From positions 1,550,001 to 1,614,000 of the forward strand of contig DASXDT010000006.1 in NCBI GenBank assembly GCA_036490475.1: a stretch of DNA of 64,000 bases, in the 5' to 3' direction. The first letter of the stretch is position 1; every line of letters starts with the position of its first letter. Position numbers and translations under genes: made by a program. Shown in pieces: positions 42,259 through 51,068 of the stretch. Source of the DNA: Candidatus Tumulicola sp. Lineage in GTDB: Bacteria > Vulcanimicrobiota > Vulcanimicrobiia > Vulcanimicrobiales > Vulcanimicrobiaceae. The notes under the pieces are model-generated. The model was not told where the DNA came from, ran no database searches, and saw only the letters and a list, made by a program, of their open reading frames with translations.

Positions 42259-43316
42259 ACCCGCAGCTCTGGCGGCGCATCGCCTGGATCGTCGCCGGTC
42301 TGTGCGTTTTGCTGGCAGCCGTTTGGGTGGCCGCACACATTCCGCGTACGATCTCGATCTTCACGATTGCGGCGTTCATCGCGTTCGGTGTCGGTCCGGT
42401 CGCACGCCGCCTCGAGAAGCACATGCCCAAACCGTTAGCGATCGCCGCGGTGTTCGCGGTGTTGTTTCTTGCGATCGCCGTCGCGATGTTGTTCGTGGTG
42501 CCGCTGACGATCGATCAAGTGCAGCTGCTGGCGACCAACCTTCCTAGTTACGCGACTGCGGCGCAAAGCTTTATCGGCGGCGCGCAGCACTCATTGTCCG
42601 AGCACTTCCCGCAGCTGCAGCTTCCCCAAGCCAACCTCAGCGTCTCGTCGTTCACCGGGACCAAGCTGACCGGATTCGTCGCCGCGGCGCTTGCTTCGCT
42701 GGGAACCATCGCGATCAACACCGCCGCCGGACTGTTCGTCGCCTTTTCGGCGATCATTCTGTCGTTTTTCTTCCTGCTCAACGACTCGCAGATCGTCGAG
42801 TGGTTCGCCGGGATGTTTCCGCCCAACAAGCGCGAGACGGCGCGTAAGCTTTCGGCCGAAGTAACGCAGCTGTTCGGCAACTATATCGCGGGTCAGATCG
42901 CGGTGAGCGCGATCACCGGTTTCGTGATCGCGGTAGCGAGCGCGGCGATCGGCTTTAAATTCTCGCTGATTCTGGGCATCATCTCGGCGGTCGCATACGC
43001 GATCCCGATCATCGGCATGCTGATCGCGGAAATCGTCGCCGTTCCCATGTGTTTGCCGCAAGGCGTATGGATGGTGCTCTGGGTGCAAGTGATCATGTTC
43101 GGAATGGCGCGCATCAGCGATAACGTGCTGGTTCCGAAGATCATGGGCCAATCCGTCGGCGTCTCGCCGATCGGCGCGATGTTCGCAGTGTTCGCCGGGG
43201 GCGAGCTGTTCGGGATCCCGGGGTTGATTCTCGGGATCCCGGTCGCTGCGTTAATAAAGATCCTATGGCGCTATTTCATGGCGCCGTGGCTGCACGCGCA
43301 GCTGGATCGAAACTAA
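42255..43316 (+). CDS. AI-2E family transporter, start uncertain (CTG?)
   Basis: A ~353-residue inner-membrane protein of the AI-2E/PerM family with seven to eight helices. Family traits: IAWIVAGLCVLLAAVWVAAHIPRTISIFTIAAFIAFGVGPVARRLEK; VPLTIDQVQLLATNLPSY; FLLNDSQIVEWFAGMFPPNKRETARKLSAEVTQLFGNYIAGQIAVSAITGF; and the conserved VPKIMGQSVGVSPIGAMFAVFAGGELFGIPGLILGIPVAALIK. The first canonical start is TTG 42309, which would cut the first helix; a CTG at 42255 overlaps the GNAT TGA (CTGA) and gives the complete MNPQLWRR... N-terminus. Substrate is uncertain. The end overlaps the convergent lipoprotein gene by four bases. Confidence 0.85.
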   Translation: MNPQLWRRIAWIVAGLCVLLAAVWVAAHIPRTISIFTIAAFIAFGVGPVARRLEKHMPKPLAIAAVFAVLFLAIAVAMLFVVPLTIDQVQLLATNLPSYATAAQSFIGGAQHSLSEHFPQLQLPQANLSVSSFTGTKLTGFVAAALASLGTIAINTAAGLFVAFSAIILSFFFLLNDSQIVEWFAGMFPPNKRETARKLSAEVTQLFGNYIAGQIAVSAITGFVIAVASAAIGFKFSLILGIISAVAYAIPIIGMLIAEIVAVPMCLPQGVWMVLWVQVIMFGMARISDNVLVPKIMGQSVGVSPIGAMFAVFAGGELFGIPGLILGIPVAALIKILWRYFMAPWLHAQLDRN

Positions 43317-44023
43317 CCTTTCGAACCTCTGAATACGCGCGAGGCATTACCAGGGTACTGGTAGCGCATCACCTTCGTCAGATCGATTCCGCGAATGATG
43401 CTGGCTGAGTGGTACGCGAGACCCCATGAATCGATCGACGACATATCCGGGAAGATACACGCTTCCAGAACTTGATCCGTGGATTTGTTGTTGACCCAGC
43501 CGCCGCCGGCAGCGTTGATTCCACCGAAGAGGTCGCTTCCGCCAAGCGTACTGCAGTAGCACGACGCGGGATTACCGCTGCACGAGCCTAACGGCGGCGG
43601 GAACAGATACGCCAGAGCGGCCAACGTCGGTTTGGTGGTGTACAGGGTCGAGAGCAGGATGTGAATGCGCGATCCACCGCTGGTGGTGGTGTCGGTGTAT
43701 TGGCAGAACTTTGCCTGTCCCGAAAGCTGCAACTCCGACGACGGATCGTTGGTGCCGTACACCGGAACGCGCGTGTACACCGTACCGCCGGTTTGTTTGC
43801 AATAGGCCGCGGCTTTCGATTCGTCGGGCGAGACGGCGTTGGAAACTTGGATGTGCGCGGCCGCTGCGGCGTTCATCTGGGTGGGGGCCGGCTGATGTAA
43901 GCCGGATGCAGCGACAGCATTCGATCCGGCGATGCCGGACGATTGTGGGCTGGTATTGTAATTTCCGGCGCAGCCCGTTGCAATAACTGCAACGGCGACA
44001 GCGGCCGCAAATGATAACTTCAT
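43313..44023 (-). CDS. Lipoprotein of unknown function
   Basis: A 236-residue lipoprotein with lipobox VAVIATGC|A and a low-complexity start (NYNTSPQSSGIAGSNAVAASG). It contains seven Cys (AAYCKQTGG, KFCQYTDT, GSCSGNPASCYCSTLG, EACIFPD), likely disulfide-bonded, and a C-terminal RGIDLTKVMRYQYPGNASRVFRG. No family recognised. AGGAGA precedes the ATG at 44023. It overlaps the convergent AI-2E gene by four bases; the 50-base gap to the GT39-like gene's stop has no clear terminator. Confidence 0.7.
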   Translation of the reverse strand: MKLSFAAAVAVAVIATGCAGNYNTSPQSSGIAGSNAVAASGLHQPAPTQMNAAAAAHIQVSNAVSPDESKAAAYCKQTGGTVYTRVPVYGTNDPSSELQLSGQAKFCQYTDTTTSGGSRIHILLSTLYTTKPTLAALAYLFPPPLGSCSGNPASCYCSTLGGSDLFGGINAAGGGWVNNKSTDQVLEACIFPDMSSIDSWGLAYHSASIIRGIDLTKVMRYQYPGNASRVFRGSKG

Positions 44024-44073
44024 GCGGGCTCTCCTAGGGGTGCAGGGACTTAGTAAGAGTTAAATACGCCTTT

Positions 44074-45804
44074 TTAGGGAGAAAACCCGCTCACGACCGC
44101 GAGTGGGTCGAGGAATGTGACGTATCCACAGGCTCTTGCGACGCGTAGACGTTGCTCGTTGTACCAAGGCGAGCGGTCTTGCTCCGCCAGCGCAACGAGC
44201 GCTACGTTCGCAGCGCGCGCAGCGGCGCAGGGTTGTGATTCCGGCAGATCGAGCGTGCGGGCGTGCGGGGCTAAAACGTCGACGACGCCGATACGGATGC
44301 CCCAGCCGCCGGCCGACGAGGGCTGCGTGCGCGCGATCCACGCGAACAATCGCGACGCTTTGCCGTCGACCGCGTAGGTGTCGGTGTAATAATCAACCGG
44401 GTGGCGCGCCGCCAACGACGACGCGGCGACGATCGACAATGCGAATGCGACCGTGCACACGGCTACAGTTTTCGTTCGTTGCGAAAGGTACGCGCCGAGC
44501 GCGGCTAACGGACCGATGGCAAGCGCGGTGCGCGTCCCGCCGTCGTTCCAGTAAATCGCCGCCGTCGTTGCAACGCCAAAGACGCACGACAGTGCGCTCA
44601 CGACGAGCGTGCCGATTGAAAAGCGCGCGATCCATGGACCGGCCGCCACGATGCCGGCCGCGATCGCCGGAACGGCGTACCGCAACGAGGTCCCGTTGGC
44701 GAGTTCTGGATGGACGTCGACAAACGCTAGCGGCATCACCAAGAAAAAAAGGCCTGCGGCGAGCGCGGAATATCCGATCGCACGACGCGGTTCGCGGTCG
44801 AGCAACGGGCCGGCAAACGCGGCCAGCAACGCCAGTGCGAAAAACGGCGAGACGGTGAAACTAACGCGCACGAGTAAGGCGAGCGCGCCGAAGCCATTGG
44901 CGAGGATCGTCGAACTCCAGGTGTTGGCGTAGGACGTTTCGGCCGGCGGCACCAGTGCACGATGCCACAGCAGGGCATCGTGCGCGAACCACAGCACCGC
45001 TGCGGCGGCGAGCGCGATCCATACGCCGCGAGCGGCTCGCGTCGTTGCAGCCGCGACGACCGCTAAGACCCAGCCGTACGGTTTGATCAACGCGGTGACG
45101 ACCGCCGTGCGTGCCGCGGCCGCAGGTTCGTAGAGCATCGTCCACAACGACTCGAGAAAAAATGCGCCCAGCCACACGTCGTTCTGGAGCGAACCGGCTT
45201 GCTGCGCTACGGGAGCAGCCGTAACCGCCGCCGCGGCGACGATATCGGCTAGCAGCGGCGTCGCACCGCAGCGCTCGCGTAACCATGTGGCTAAGCGCAA
45301 TCCGAGCAGTGCTAATGCGCCGAAACCGGCCCAACCAACCGCAAACGGACCGCTGACCGCGTAGAGTCCGGCGGCGAACGCTTCGCTGGCCGGCGGATAC
45401 CACCAGTAGCGCCCGTCGGTGGTCCACATGCTGCCGGCATGCACCCATGCTGCCGCGTTTGGCAAGTGATATGACAGCGTGTCGCCGTCCAGCGGCGGAC
45501 GCATCAGTTGTGGCCACGCAACGAAGAACACGGCGGCGGCCAGAACGTACGGAATGGGTTCTGCTACGTCGTTCGTGCGAATGCGCGGGCTTCGAACGTA
45601 GGCGATCGCGACGACGATCGCGAGCACGATCCAACACGCCGCGGGATACAACAGATGAACGAGCGCGAGCCCGATCGGAATCGCGACGCCGATAACGAGT
45701 GCATCGCGCACGCGATCGGCAATCGACGCGCGGCCATCGCGACGGAGCGCGCCGCCGGCATAGCCGATGCCGAGCAGCCAGAGCGCTGCCGCGATCGCGT
45801 TCAA
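44074..45804 (-). CDS. Polytopic membrane protein, GT39-like
   Basis: A 576-residue integral membrane protein with about eleven to thirteen helices. An early large loop carries RPPLDGDTLSYHLPNAAAWVHAGSMW (the D-x-D-like acidic pair and Y-H typical of GT-C/GT39 glycosyltransferases) and GRYWWYPPASEAF. The C-terminal ~110 residues are extracytoplasmic (AVDGKASRLFAWIARTQPSS...). It would use a polyprenyl-phosphate sugar as donor if the GT assignment is right, but the GT-C motif is only partial. ATG 45804 is used; argS ends 22 bases upstream. The upstream gene cluster dprA-rlmH-argS runs in the same direction. Confidence 0.6.
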   Translation of the reverse strand: MNAIAAALWLLGIGYAGGALRRDGRASIADRVRDALVIGVAIPIGLALVHLLYPAACWIVLAIVVAIAYVRSPRIRTNDVAEPIPYVLAAAVFFVAWPQLMRPPLDGDTLSYHLPNAAAWVHAGSMWTTDGRYWWYPPASEAFAAGLYAVSGPFAVGWAGFGALALLGLRLATWLRERCGATPLLADIVAAAAVTAAPVAQQAGSLQNDVWLGAFFLESLWTMLYEPAAAARTAVVTALIKPYGWVLAVVAAATTRAARGVWIALAAAAVLWFAHDALLWHRALVPPAETSYANTWSSTILANGFGALALLVRVSFTVSPFFALALLAAFAGPLLDREPRRAIGYSALAAGLFFLVMPLAFVDVHPELANGTSLRYAVPAIAAGIVAAGPWIARFSIGTLVVSALSCVFGVATTAAIYWNDGGTRTALAIGPLAALGAYLSQRTKTVAVCTVAFALSIVAASSLAARHPVDYYTDTYAVDGKASRLFAWIARTQPSSAGGWGIRIGVVDVLAPHARTLDLPESQPCAAARAANVALVALAEQDRSPWYNEQRLRVARACGYVTFLDPLAVVSGFSP

Positions 45805-45825
45805 GGTACCGCGACCGCGTTCAAA

Positions 45826-47493
45826 TCACATCGATTCGGGAGCGGAGACGCCCAACAAATGTAACGCGGTCGCCAACACCGATTTCGTCGCGACGCATAA
45901 TGTGAGACGCGCGCGGCGCGTCGTCGCGTCGTCGGTGAGAATCTTGCACTCGGCGTAGAACGCGTGAAAATCCGATGCAACATCGCGAGCGTAGCGCGCT
46001 AGTCGGTGGGGTGCGAGATGATCGACGACGCCTTGGACGATCGACGGGAGCTCGACCAAACGCCGAATCAACTGCAATTCGGTCGGCATCGTCAAAACGC
46101 TCAAGGTGCCGTCATCGGGCGCGCCTTGCGGGTCGTGTCCGGCGTTGCGTAGCACCGAGGCGATGCGGGCGTGACCGTATTGCACGTAATACACCGGGTT
46201 ATCGTTGCTATGAGCCACCGCCAGCGAAAGATCGAAGTTGAGCGGCGACTCGGGCGACAGCATGACGAAGAAGAAGCGCGCCGCATCGTTGCCGACTTCG
46301 TCGAGCAGCGTTTCGAGCATTTCGATTTGACCGGCGCGCTTGCTCATCTTGACCGGTTGGCCGTCGCGAACGAGCGTGATTTGACCCGAGATCAACACGT
46401 CGATGCATCCCGGACGCCCGAGCGCGGTCGCTAGCGCATTAAGGCGTCCGACGTAGCCGTGATGATCCGGCCCGAGAATGTCGATCACGCGATCGGCGCG
46501 CCCAAGCTTTTCGTCGTGATACGAAACGTCGAGCGCGTAATAGGTCGGCCGCCCGTCGCTGCGCACGACCACACGATCCTTATCGTCTCCAAAATCGGTC
46601 GTGCGCACGAACACCGCACCGTCCGATTCGTAGGTGAGCCCGCGGCCCTGCAAACCGTCGATTCCGCTCTGGATCGTGCCGCGTTCGTGCAGCTCCAACT
46701 CGCTCTGCCACAGGTCGTAGCGAACGCCGAAGCGCTCGGCCAGCAATTGCTGCTGCTCGACGATCGTGTCGCGGGCGAAGCGCTGAAAATACGGCAGCCA
46801 CTCATCGCGTGAGGCGGTGTCCCAGTGCGTGCCTTCGCGTTCGCGCAGCGTTTGCGCGATGTCGATCAGGTACTGGCCCGGGTAGCCCTCTTGGGGAAAC
46901 GGGAATTTGGGCGTTTCGATTTGACGGTAGCGTGCGTATAACGATTCGCCCAAGAGCTGCATCTGTGCCCCGGCGTCGTTGATAATCCACTCCGTGAACA
47001 CGTCGTATCCGCAGTAGCGCATGGCGCGCGCCAGGGCGTCGCCGATCGACAGCGAGCGCCCCTGTACCACGACCAACGGGCCGGTGGGATTGGCGCTTCC
47101 GAATTCCAGCGAGATGCGCCCACTGCGATCCGTACGTTGCGTGTCGCCGCCATCGCGCGCCAGCCGCGCCAACTCGGCCTGCCAGATCGTCGGCGAGAGC
47201 CGTAGATTGATGAACCCGGCGACCGCGGCGACATCGGTGAACGCGCGGGATGCCTCAGTTTCGCGAACCCGCTCCACGAGTGCCAATGCGACGTCTTGCG
47301 GCGAGCGGCGAGCGAATTTCGCCAGCGAAAACGCGACGTTGGTCGCAAAGTCGCCAAACGACGCGCGCCGCGGCGATTCAAAACTCACCACGACCGCAGG
47401 CGCATCGGGATACAGCGCGGACGCCGCAGCCGATAGCGCTTGTGCGAATCCGTCGAGCGCGTGCGTTCGCGGATCAGTGATGGTAGGGCTCAT
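45826..47493 (-). CDS. argS: Arginyl-tRNA synthetase with a degenerate HIGH motif
   Basis: A 555-residue class I synthetase. N-terminal Add-1 domain (SFGDFATNVAFSLAK), catalytic core LEFGSANPTGPLVVVQGRSLSIGDAL (residues ~129-153), DVFTEWIINDAGAQMQLLG, RSDGRPTYYALDVSYH, DILGPDHHGYVGRL and KMSKRAG, then a DALR anticodon domain (PTELQLIRRLVELPSIV...). The class I HIGH signature after NPTGPL, usually H-V-G-H, reads V-V-V-Q here; the KMSK loop is intact. I know of ArgRS lineages with a modified HIGH region, so this may still be active. ATG 47493 overlaps the 3' end of rlmH by 20 bases. Confidence 0.94.
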   Translation of the reverse strand: MSPTITDPRTHALDGFAQALSAAASALYPDAPAVVVSFESPRRASFGDFATNVAFSLAKFARRSPQDVALALVERVRETEASRAFTDVAAVAGFINLRLSPTIWQAELARLARDGGDTQRTDRSGRISLEFGSANPTGPLVVVQGRSLSIGDALARAMRYCGYDVFTEWIINDAGAQMQLLGESLYARYRQIETPKFPFPQEGYPGQYLIDIAQTLREREGTHWDTASRDEWLPYFQRFARDTIVEQQQLLAERFGVRYDLWQSELELHERGTIQSGIDGLQGRGLTYESDGAVFVRTTDFGDDKDRVVVRSDGRPTYYALDVSYHDEKLGRADRVIDILGPDHHGYVGRLNALATALGRPGCIDVLISGQITLVRDGQPVKMSKRAGQIEMLETLLDEVGNDAARFFFVMLSPESPLNFDLSLAVAHSNDNPVYYVQYGHARIASVLRNAGHDPQGAPDDGTLSVLTMPTELQLIRRLVELPSIVQGVVDHLAPHRLARYARDVASDFHAFYAECKILTDDATTRRARLTLCVATKSVLATALHLLGVSAPESM

Positions 47494-47935
47494 CGCGCGC
47501 GATCTTCGCCGCGCGATACAACTGTTCCAGCACCAGCATGCGCGCCCACTCGTGCAAGAACGTGAGCTGCGAGAGCGACCACGTGAAATCGGCGCGTTCG
47601 AGCAACGCCGGAGCCGCGCCGTACGTGCCCGCAATGACGAGCGTCAGGCGTTGCATTCCGTCTCGGGCGACCGCATCCAAGCGCGTCGACAGTTGCGGGC
47701 TCGAGAGTTGCATCCCGCCGCGATCGAGCAGCCAGACCGGCTCGCCCGGCCGGACGTGCTTGAGAATTCGTTCGCCTTCGTCGCGCATTGCCGACGCCGG
47801 ATTGCTGCCGTCGCCGGCACGCACTTCGATTTCTTGGTAGGTGTGGTAGTGCGAGAGGCGCGAGCGCATATCGTCGCAAGCGGCGGCGACGTACGAGCTT
47901 CGAATCCGGTCGACGGCGATTAGGCGCACGATCAT
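47474..47935 (-). CDS. rlmH: 23S rRNA (pseudouridine-1915-N3)-methyltransferase
   Basis: A 153-residue SPOUT-fold RlmH. Motifs: GDGSNPASAMRDEGERILKHV, PVWLLDRGGMQLSSPQLS, LTLVIAGTYGAAPALLERADFTWSLSQLTFLHEWARMLVLEQLYRAAKIARDEPYHH, with the typical C-terminal Y-H-H. It methylates helix 69 of 23S rRNA. The start overlaps the dprA stop (ATGA); the end overlaps argS. The three genes form one minus-strand operon with argS. Confidence 0.97.
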   Translation of the reverse strand: MIVRLIAVDRIRSSYVAAACDDMRSRLSHYHTYQEIEVRAGDGSNPASAMRDEGERILKHVRPGEPVWLLDRGGMQLSSPQLSTRLDAVARDGMQRLTLVIAGTYGAAPALLERADFTWSLSQLTFLHEWARMLVLEQLYRAAKIARDEPYHH

Positions 47936-48804
47936 GGCTTGCGGGCGGTTTTACGTGCATAGACACCGGGGCCTCGCGATTCGACGAATCCGCGCAGTTC
48001 GAGCGACGTCAACGCAGCGAGTAGCGCGGGTACACCGAGGCGGACGGCCGCCGCCAGCTCGTCGATGGTGCGCGGCGATTCGCTCAGCGCCGCAGCAATC
48101 GCCCGGTCCGCCGGACCGGATGGCGCGAACGCTTCGAGGCTGGGGAGTACCGGCGGGATGCGCAGCACCTCGAGCACGTCGACGGCGCTGCGTGCCAAGA
48201 TCGATCCATCGCGAATCAGCGCCAGACAACCCGCCACGTGCCGCCGGTCCACGTCGCCTGGGACGGCGAACGTGGGAATGCGTCCGCCCGCCAGCCCGGC
48301 GGTGTTGAGCGCGCCGCTCCTGGCCGGCGCCTCGATCACCACGAGCGCGTCGGCCAGCGCCGCCACCAATACGTTTCGCTCCAGAAATCGATACGGCAGC
48401 GCCGGCTCATCGGGCTCGAAGGGAGAGATGACGGCGCCGCCACCGGCTACCATGCGTTCGGCCAGGTCGCGGTTGCGAGCCGGAAAGAAGTGGTGGTGGC
48501 CGCCGCCGAGGACGCCGACGGTGGGCGCTCCAGCCTCGAGTGCGCCCTCGTGCGCCGCGGCGTCGATGCCGAGCGCCAGCCCCGAGACAACCGTGCAGCC
48601 CGCCGCCCCCAGGTCGCGGCCGAACTCACGAGCCAGCCGCTTCCCCAACGGCGTCGCCGCACGCGTCCCTACGACAGCCACGCACGGCCGCCGCAGGCAT
48701 TCGAGGGTCCCGACGTACCAGCCGCCGCCGACCGATGCGTCGAGACCGCGGTCCTCTCGAACCGCCTCCATGGACTCGCGGGAGTATCGATCCGGCTCGT
48801 CCAC
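47932..48804 (-). CDS. dprA: DNA-processing protein A
   Basis: A 290-residue DprA/Smf protein that loads RecA on incoming single-stranded DNA in natural transformation. Rossmann-type core: PCVAVVGTRAATPLGKRLAREFGRDLGAAGCTVVSGLALGIDAAAHEGALEAG, FFPARNRDLAERM, FLERNVLVAALADALVVIEAPARSGALNTAGLAGG and FAVPGDVD. A C-terminal winged helix (DRAIAAALSESPRTIDELAAAVRLGVPALLAALTSLELRGFVESRGPGVYAR) is present; the N-terminal SAM domain is absent. GTG 48804 start. Gap to the divergent zinc-ribbon gene is ~109 bases. Confidence 0.95.
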   Translation of the reverse strand: MDEPDRYSRESMEAVREDRGLDASVGGGWYVGTLECLRRPCVAVVGTRAATPLGKRLAREFGRDLGAAGCTVVSGLALGIDAAAHEGALEAGAPTVGVLGGGHHHFFPARNRDLAERMVAGGGAVISPFEPDEPALPYRFLERNVLVAALADALVVIEAPARSGALNTAGLAGGRIPTFAVPGDVDRRHVAGCLALIRDGSILARSAVDVLEVLRIPPVLPSLEAFAPSGPADRAIAAALSESPRTIDELAAAVRLGVPALLAALTSLELRGFVESRGPGVYARKTARKP

Positions 48805-48913
48805 GCCCGTCTATCCCCCGCCTCGACGCGGCGGCAAGGGTGCCCGGCTATCCAAGCGCGGGGGGAATCGCCTGGGTCCACGGGAATAGGCTGGCCCCAA
48901 CGGAGGTAGACTA

Positions 48914-49063
48914 GTGGCAGCAGAGGCGTATTGCGTTAAATGCAAGACGAAGCGAGAGATTAAAGACGCCGTTCAGATTACGATGAAGAACGGACGTCCC
49001 GCAACCGAAGGTAAATGTACGGTATGCGGTACCAAGATGTTCAAGATCGGCGCCGCGGCCTAA
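48914..49063 (+). CDS. Small zinc-ribbon protein (DUF5679-like), 49 residues
   Basis: A short ORF, GTG 48914 with GGAGG seven bases upstream. It has two C-x2-C pairs, AYCVKCKTKREI and KCTVCGTKMF, joined by KDAVQITMKNGRPATEG. This is the pattern of the DUF5679 zinc-ribbon peptides found in several soil and actinobacterial genomes. It probably folds around one Zn ion in the cytosol; function unknown. A strong terminator follows 25 bases after the stop. Confidence 0.85.
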   Translation: MAAEAYCVKCKTKREIKDAVQITMKNGRPATEGKCTVCGTKMFKIGAAA

Positions 49064-49087
49064 CAACCCGCGTACATAAGCCGCGCG

Positions 49088-49112
49088 AGGACCGCCAAAG
49101 GCGGTCCTTTTT
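49088..49112 (+). terminator. Rho-independent terminator of the zinc-ribbon gene
   Basis: AGGACCGCC and GGCGGTCCT form a perfect 9-bp stem around an AAA loop, followed by TTTTT. A classic intrinsic terminator, immediately before the nrdR promoter. Confidence 0.92.
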
Positions 49113-49140
49113 GCGTTCACAACGGATAGTGACGTATACT
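49111..49140 (+). promoter_or_regulatory. Probable promoter of nrdR
   Basis: TATACT at 49135-49140 is a good -10 box; TTGCGT at 49111-49116, overlapping the terminator's T-run, is a possible -35 at 18-base spacing. The start codon lies ~37 bases beyond the -10, so the mRNA has a short leader that includes the GGAG at 49167-49170. Confidence 0.5.
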
Positions 49141-49177
49141 GTGAGAACCCACTACATATGGGCCTTGGAGTGCACCG

Positions 49178-49630
49178 CTGACCTGTCCGACATGCCGCAA
49201 GAGCGAGACGCGCGTCGTCGATTCACGCGACGACGAAACGGTCGTCCGCCGGCGTCGAGAGTGCCTCGATCCGCGTTGCAAGCACCGTTTTACCACGTAC
49301 GAACGGATGGAAGCGCCGCGCCTTTTTGTCGTAAAGAAAGACGGGCGTCGCGAGCAGTTCAGCCGCGAAAAACTGCTTGGTGGGCTGCGCAAGGCGTGCG
49401 AGAAACGGCCTATTTCTGAAAGCCAGATGGAAGTCGTGGCCGCCGCCTTGGAGCGCGAGTTGTTGGCGCGCGGCGAGAGCGAAGTTTCGTCGTCCTTCGT
49501 GGGCGAAAAGTTGATGGAAGCGCTCAAGGCGCTCGACCCGGTCGCGTACATTCGATTCGCCAGCGTCTATCGCTCGTTCCGCGATATCGAGAGCTTTCGC
49601 GAAGAACTGGCGGCGCTGCTTGCCAAATGA
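49178..49630 (+). CDS. nrdR: Transcriptional repressor NrdR, CTG start
   Basis: A 150-residue (family-typical) repressor of ribonucleotide reductase genes. Zinc ribbon: (M)[44 protein letters not shown]-cone: [31 protein letters not shown], then [23 protein letters not shown]. The family begins M-x-C-P-x-C; here that position is a CTG at 49178, with GGAG seven bases upstream. No ATG, GTG or TTG lies in frame between the upstream stop (49142) and 49307, and a 49307 start would lose the whole zinc ribbon. The second Cys pair is C-x4-C (C29, C34) rather than the usual C-x2-C. The final codons overlap dut. Confidence 0.92.
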   Translation: MTCPTCRKSETRVVDSRDDETVVRRRRECLDPRCKHRFTTYERMEAPRLFVVKKDGRREQFSREKLLGGLRKACEKRPISESQMEVVAAALERELLARGESEVSSSFVGEKLMEALKALDPVAYIRFASVYRSFRDIESFREELAALLAK

Positions 49631-50090
49631 CGCGGGCGCGACGGTGCACGTTGCGCTCAAGCGCCTTCCCGGGCTCGATGGATTACCGCTTCCAGAATAC
49701 ATGAGCGAACACGCCGCCGGCGCCGATTTGCGGGCCGCCGTCGACGAACCAGTCGTTCTCGCGCCCGGAGCGCGCGCGCTGGTGCCGACCGGCATTGCGA
49801 TCGCGCTTCCGCCCGGATATGAAGCGCAGGTGCGCCCGCGCAGCGGTCTGGCGTTACGCAGCGGCGTGACGTGCCTCAACTCGCCCGGGACGATCGACGC
49901 CGATTATCGCGGACAAGTCTGCGTGCTGTTGGCCAATCTCGGAAGCGAGGACGTGACGATCCAGCGCGGCGATCGCATCGCCCAACTCGTCGTCGCGCCC
50001 GTTTCGCGTGCAGCGTTCGGCGCGGTCGACGAGTTGCCCGAAAGCGTGCGCGGCGCCGGAGGTTTCGGATCGACGGATCGAGCGTCGTGA
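49620..50090 (+). CDS. dut: dUTP diphosphatase
   Basis: A 156-residue trimeric dUTPase that hydrolyses dUTP to dUMP. All five motifs are present: [11 protein letters not shown] (1), [13 protein letters not shown] (2), [11 protein letters not shown] (3), [10 protein letters not shown] (4) and [10 protein letters not shown] (5). Start is TTG 49620, overlapping nrdR by 11 bases, or GTG 49644 (VHVALKRLP), which begins right at the conserved first strand. The stop overlaps the panE GTG (GTGA). Placement after nrdR groups nucleotide-pool control genes. Confidence 0.95.
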   Translation: MPNDAGATVHVALKRLPGLDGLPLPEYMSEHAAGADLRAAVDEPVVLAPGARALVPTGIAIALPPGYEAQVRPRSGLALRSGVTCLNSPGTIDADYRGQVCVLLANLGSEDVTIQRGDRIAQLVVAPVSRAAFGAVDELPESVRGAGGFGSTDRAS

Positions 50091-51061
50091 AAATTTATAT
50101 CGTCGGCCGCGGCGCCGTTGGCTCGTATTTCGGCGACGCGTTGGCGCGCGTCGGTCTCGATGTGGAATACGCTCCGCGTTCGATCGACGACGTCGTTCCG
50201 GTCGACGCCGACGTGGCGTTGGTAACGACCAAAGCGTACGATACCGACTCGGCCGTCGAGAGCTTGCGAAAAGCGATTCGCGATCCTGCGAAGTGCGTGT
50301 TCGTGACCCCGCAAAACGGCGTCGGCAACGAAGAAAAATTAGCGGCGGCGTTCGGCGCCGATAACGTCGTTGCGGCAGCGCTGACGACGCCGGTGGGCCG
50401 CGATCGCGACGGGCGCGTGAATACCGCCAACGAGGGCGGCGTCGCACTGGCGCCGGTCGGTTCGAAATCGTATAACTGGCTGATCGCTACGTTTTCTGAA
50501 GCCGGTTTGACGGTGAAAGTCGTCGAGGATTGGCGCGCGCTCAAGTGGAGTAAACTGGCGCTCAACGCCGTCGCCAACGCGAGTTGCGCGATCTTGAACG
50601 TGCTGCCGAATCGGTTGGTGCATTTTGAGAAGATCTTCACGCTCGAAATTCGCATGATTCGCGAGATTCGCGCCGTGATGCAAGCGATGAAACTGACGCC
50701 GGTCGACCTTCCGCGATATCCCGTTCGCGCGTTGTTCGGCGTCGCATCGTTGCCGAGTCCGGTAGCGCGCGGATTGCTGGCGCGCAGCATCGTTTCCGCG
50801 CGCGGAACCAAGCCGCCGTCGCTGTTGCTGGATCTGCGTAGCGGGCGGCCGCAAACCGAAGTCGACTTCATCAACGGTGCCGTTTCCGCTGCAGGACACG
50901 ACCACAACGTGCGCACGCCGGTCAACGCGATCTATTGTCGCGTGCTCGACGATATCGCGCATACGCCGCCGTTATGGGCGAAATACCGCGAGCGACCGGA
51001 AACGCTCGAGGCCGAAGTTGTGGCCGAAATGCGTCGCGCCAAGGCGCGCGCCCGCAAGTAG
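50087..51061 (+). CDS. panE: 2-dehydropantoate 2-reductase family protein
   Basis: A 324-residue ketopantoate-reductase-fold enzyme. The N-terminal Rossmann part has [50 protein letters not shown] and [15 protein letters not shown]; the C-terminal helical domain has [23 protein letters not shown] and [31 protein letters not shown], the family's substrate-binding block. It would reduce 2-dehydropantoate with NADPH for CoA synthesis; paralogues with other substrates exist. GTG 50087 overlaps the dut stop; the longer frame to 49871 is not coding. Confidence 0.88.
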   Translation: MKIYIVGRGAVGSYFGDALARVGLDVEYAPRSIDDVVPVDADVALVTTKAYDTDSAVESLRKAIRDPAKCVFVTPQNGVGNEEKLAAAFGADNVVAAALTTPVGRDRDGRVNTANEGGVALAPVGSKSYNWLIATFSEAGLTVKVVEDWRALKWSKLALNAVANASCAILNVLPNRLVHFEKIFTLEIRMIREIRAVMQAMKLTPVDLPRYPVRALFGVASLPSPVARGLLARSIVSARGTKPPSLLLDLRSGRPQTEVDFINGAVSAAGHDHNVRTPVNAIYCRVLDDIAHTPPLWAKYRERPETLEAEVVAEMRRAKARARK

Positions 51062-51068
51062 TTTTTCG

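Noticed and set aside
49015-49419. 134-residue ORF across the zinc-ribbon end and nrdR
   Set aside because: Spans a strong terminator and is out of frame with the conserved NrdR sequence.
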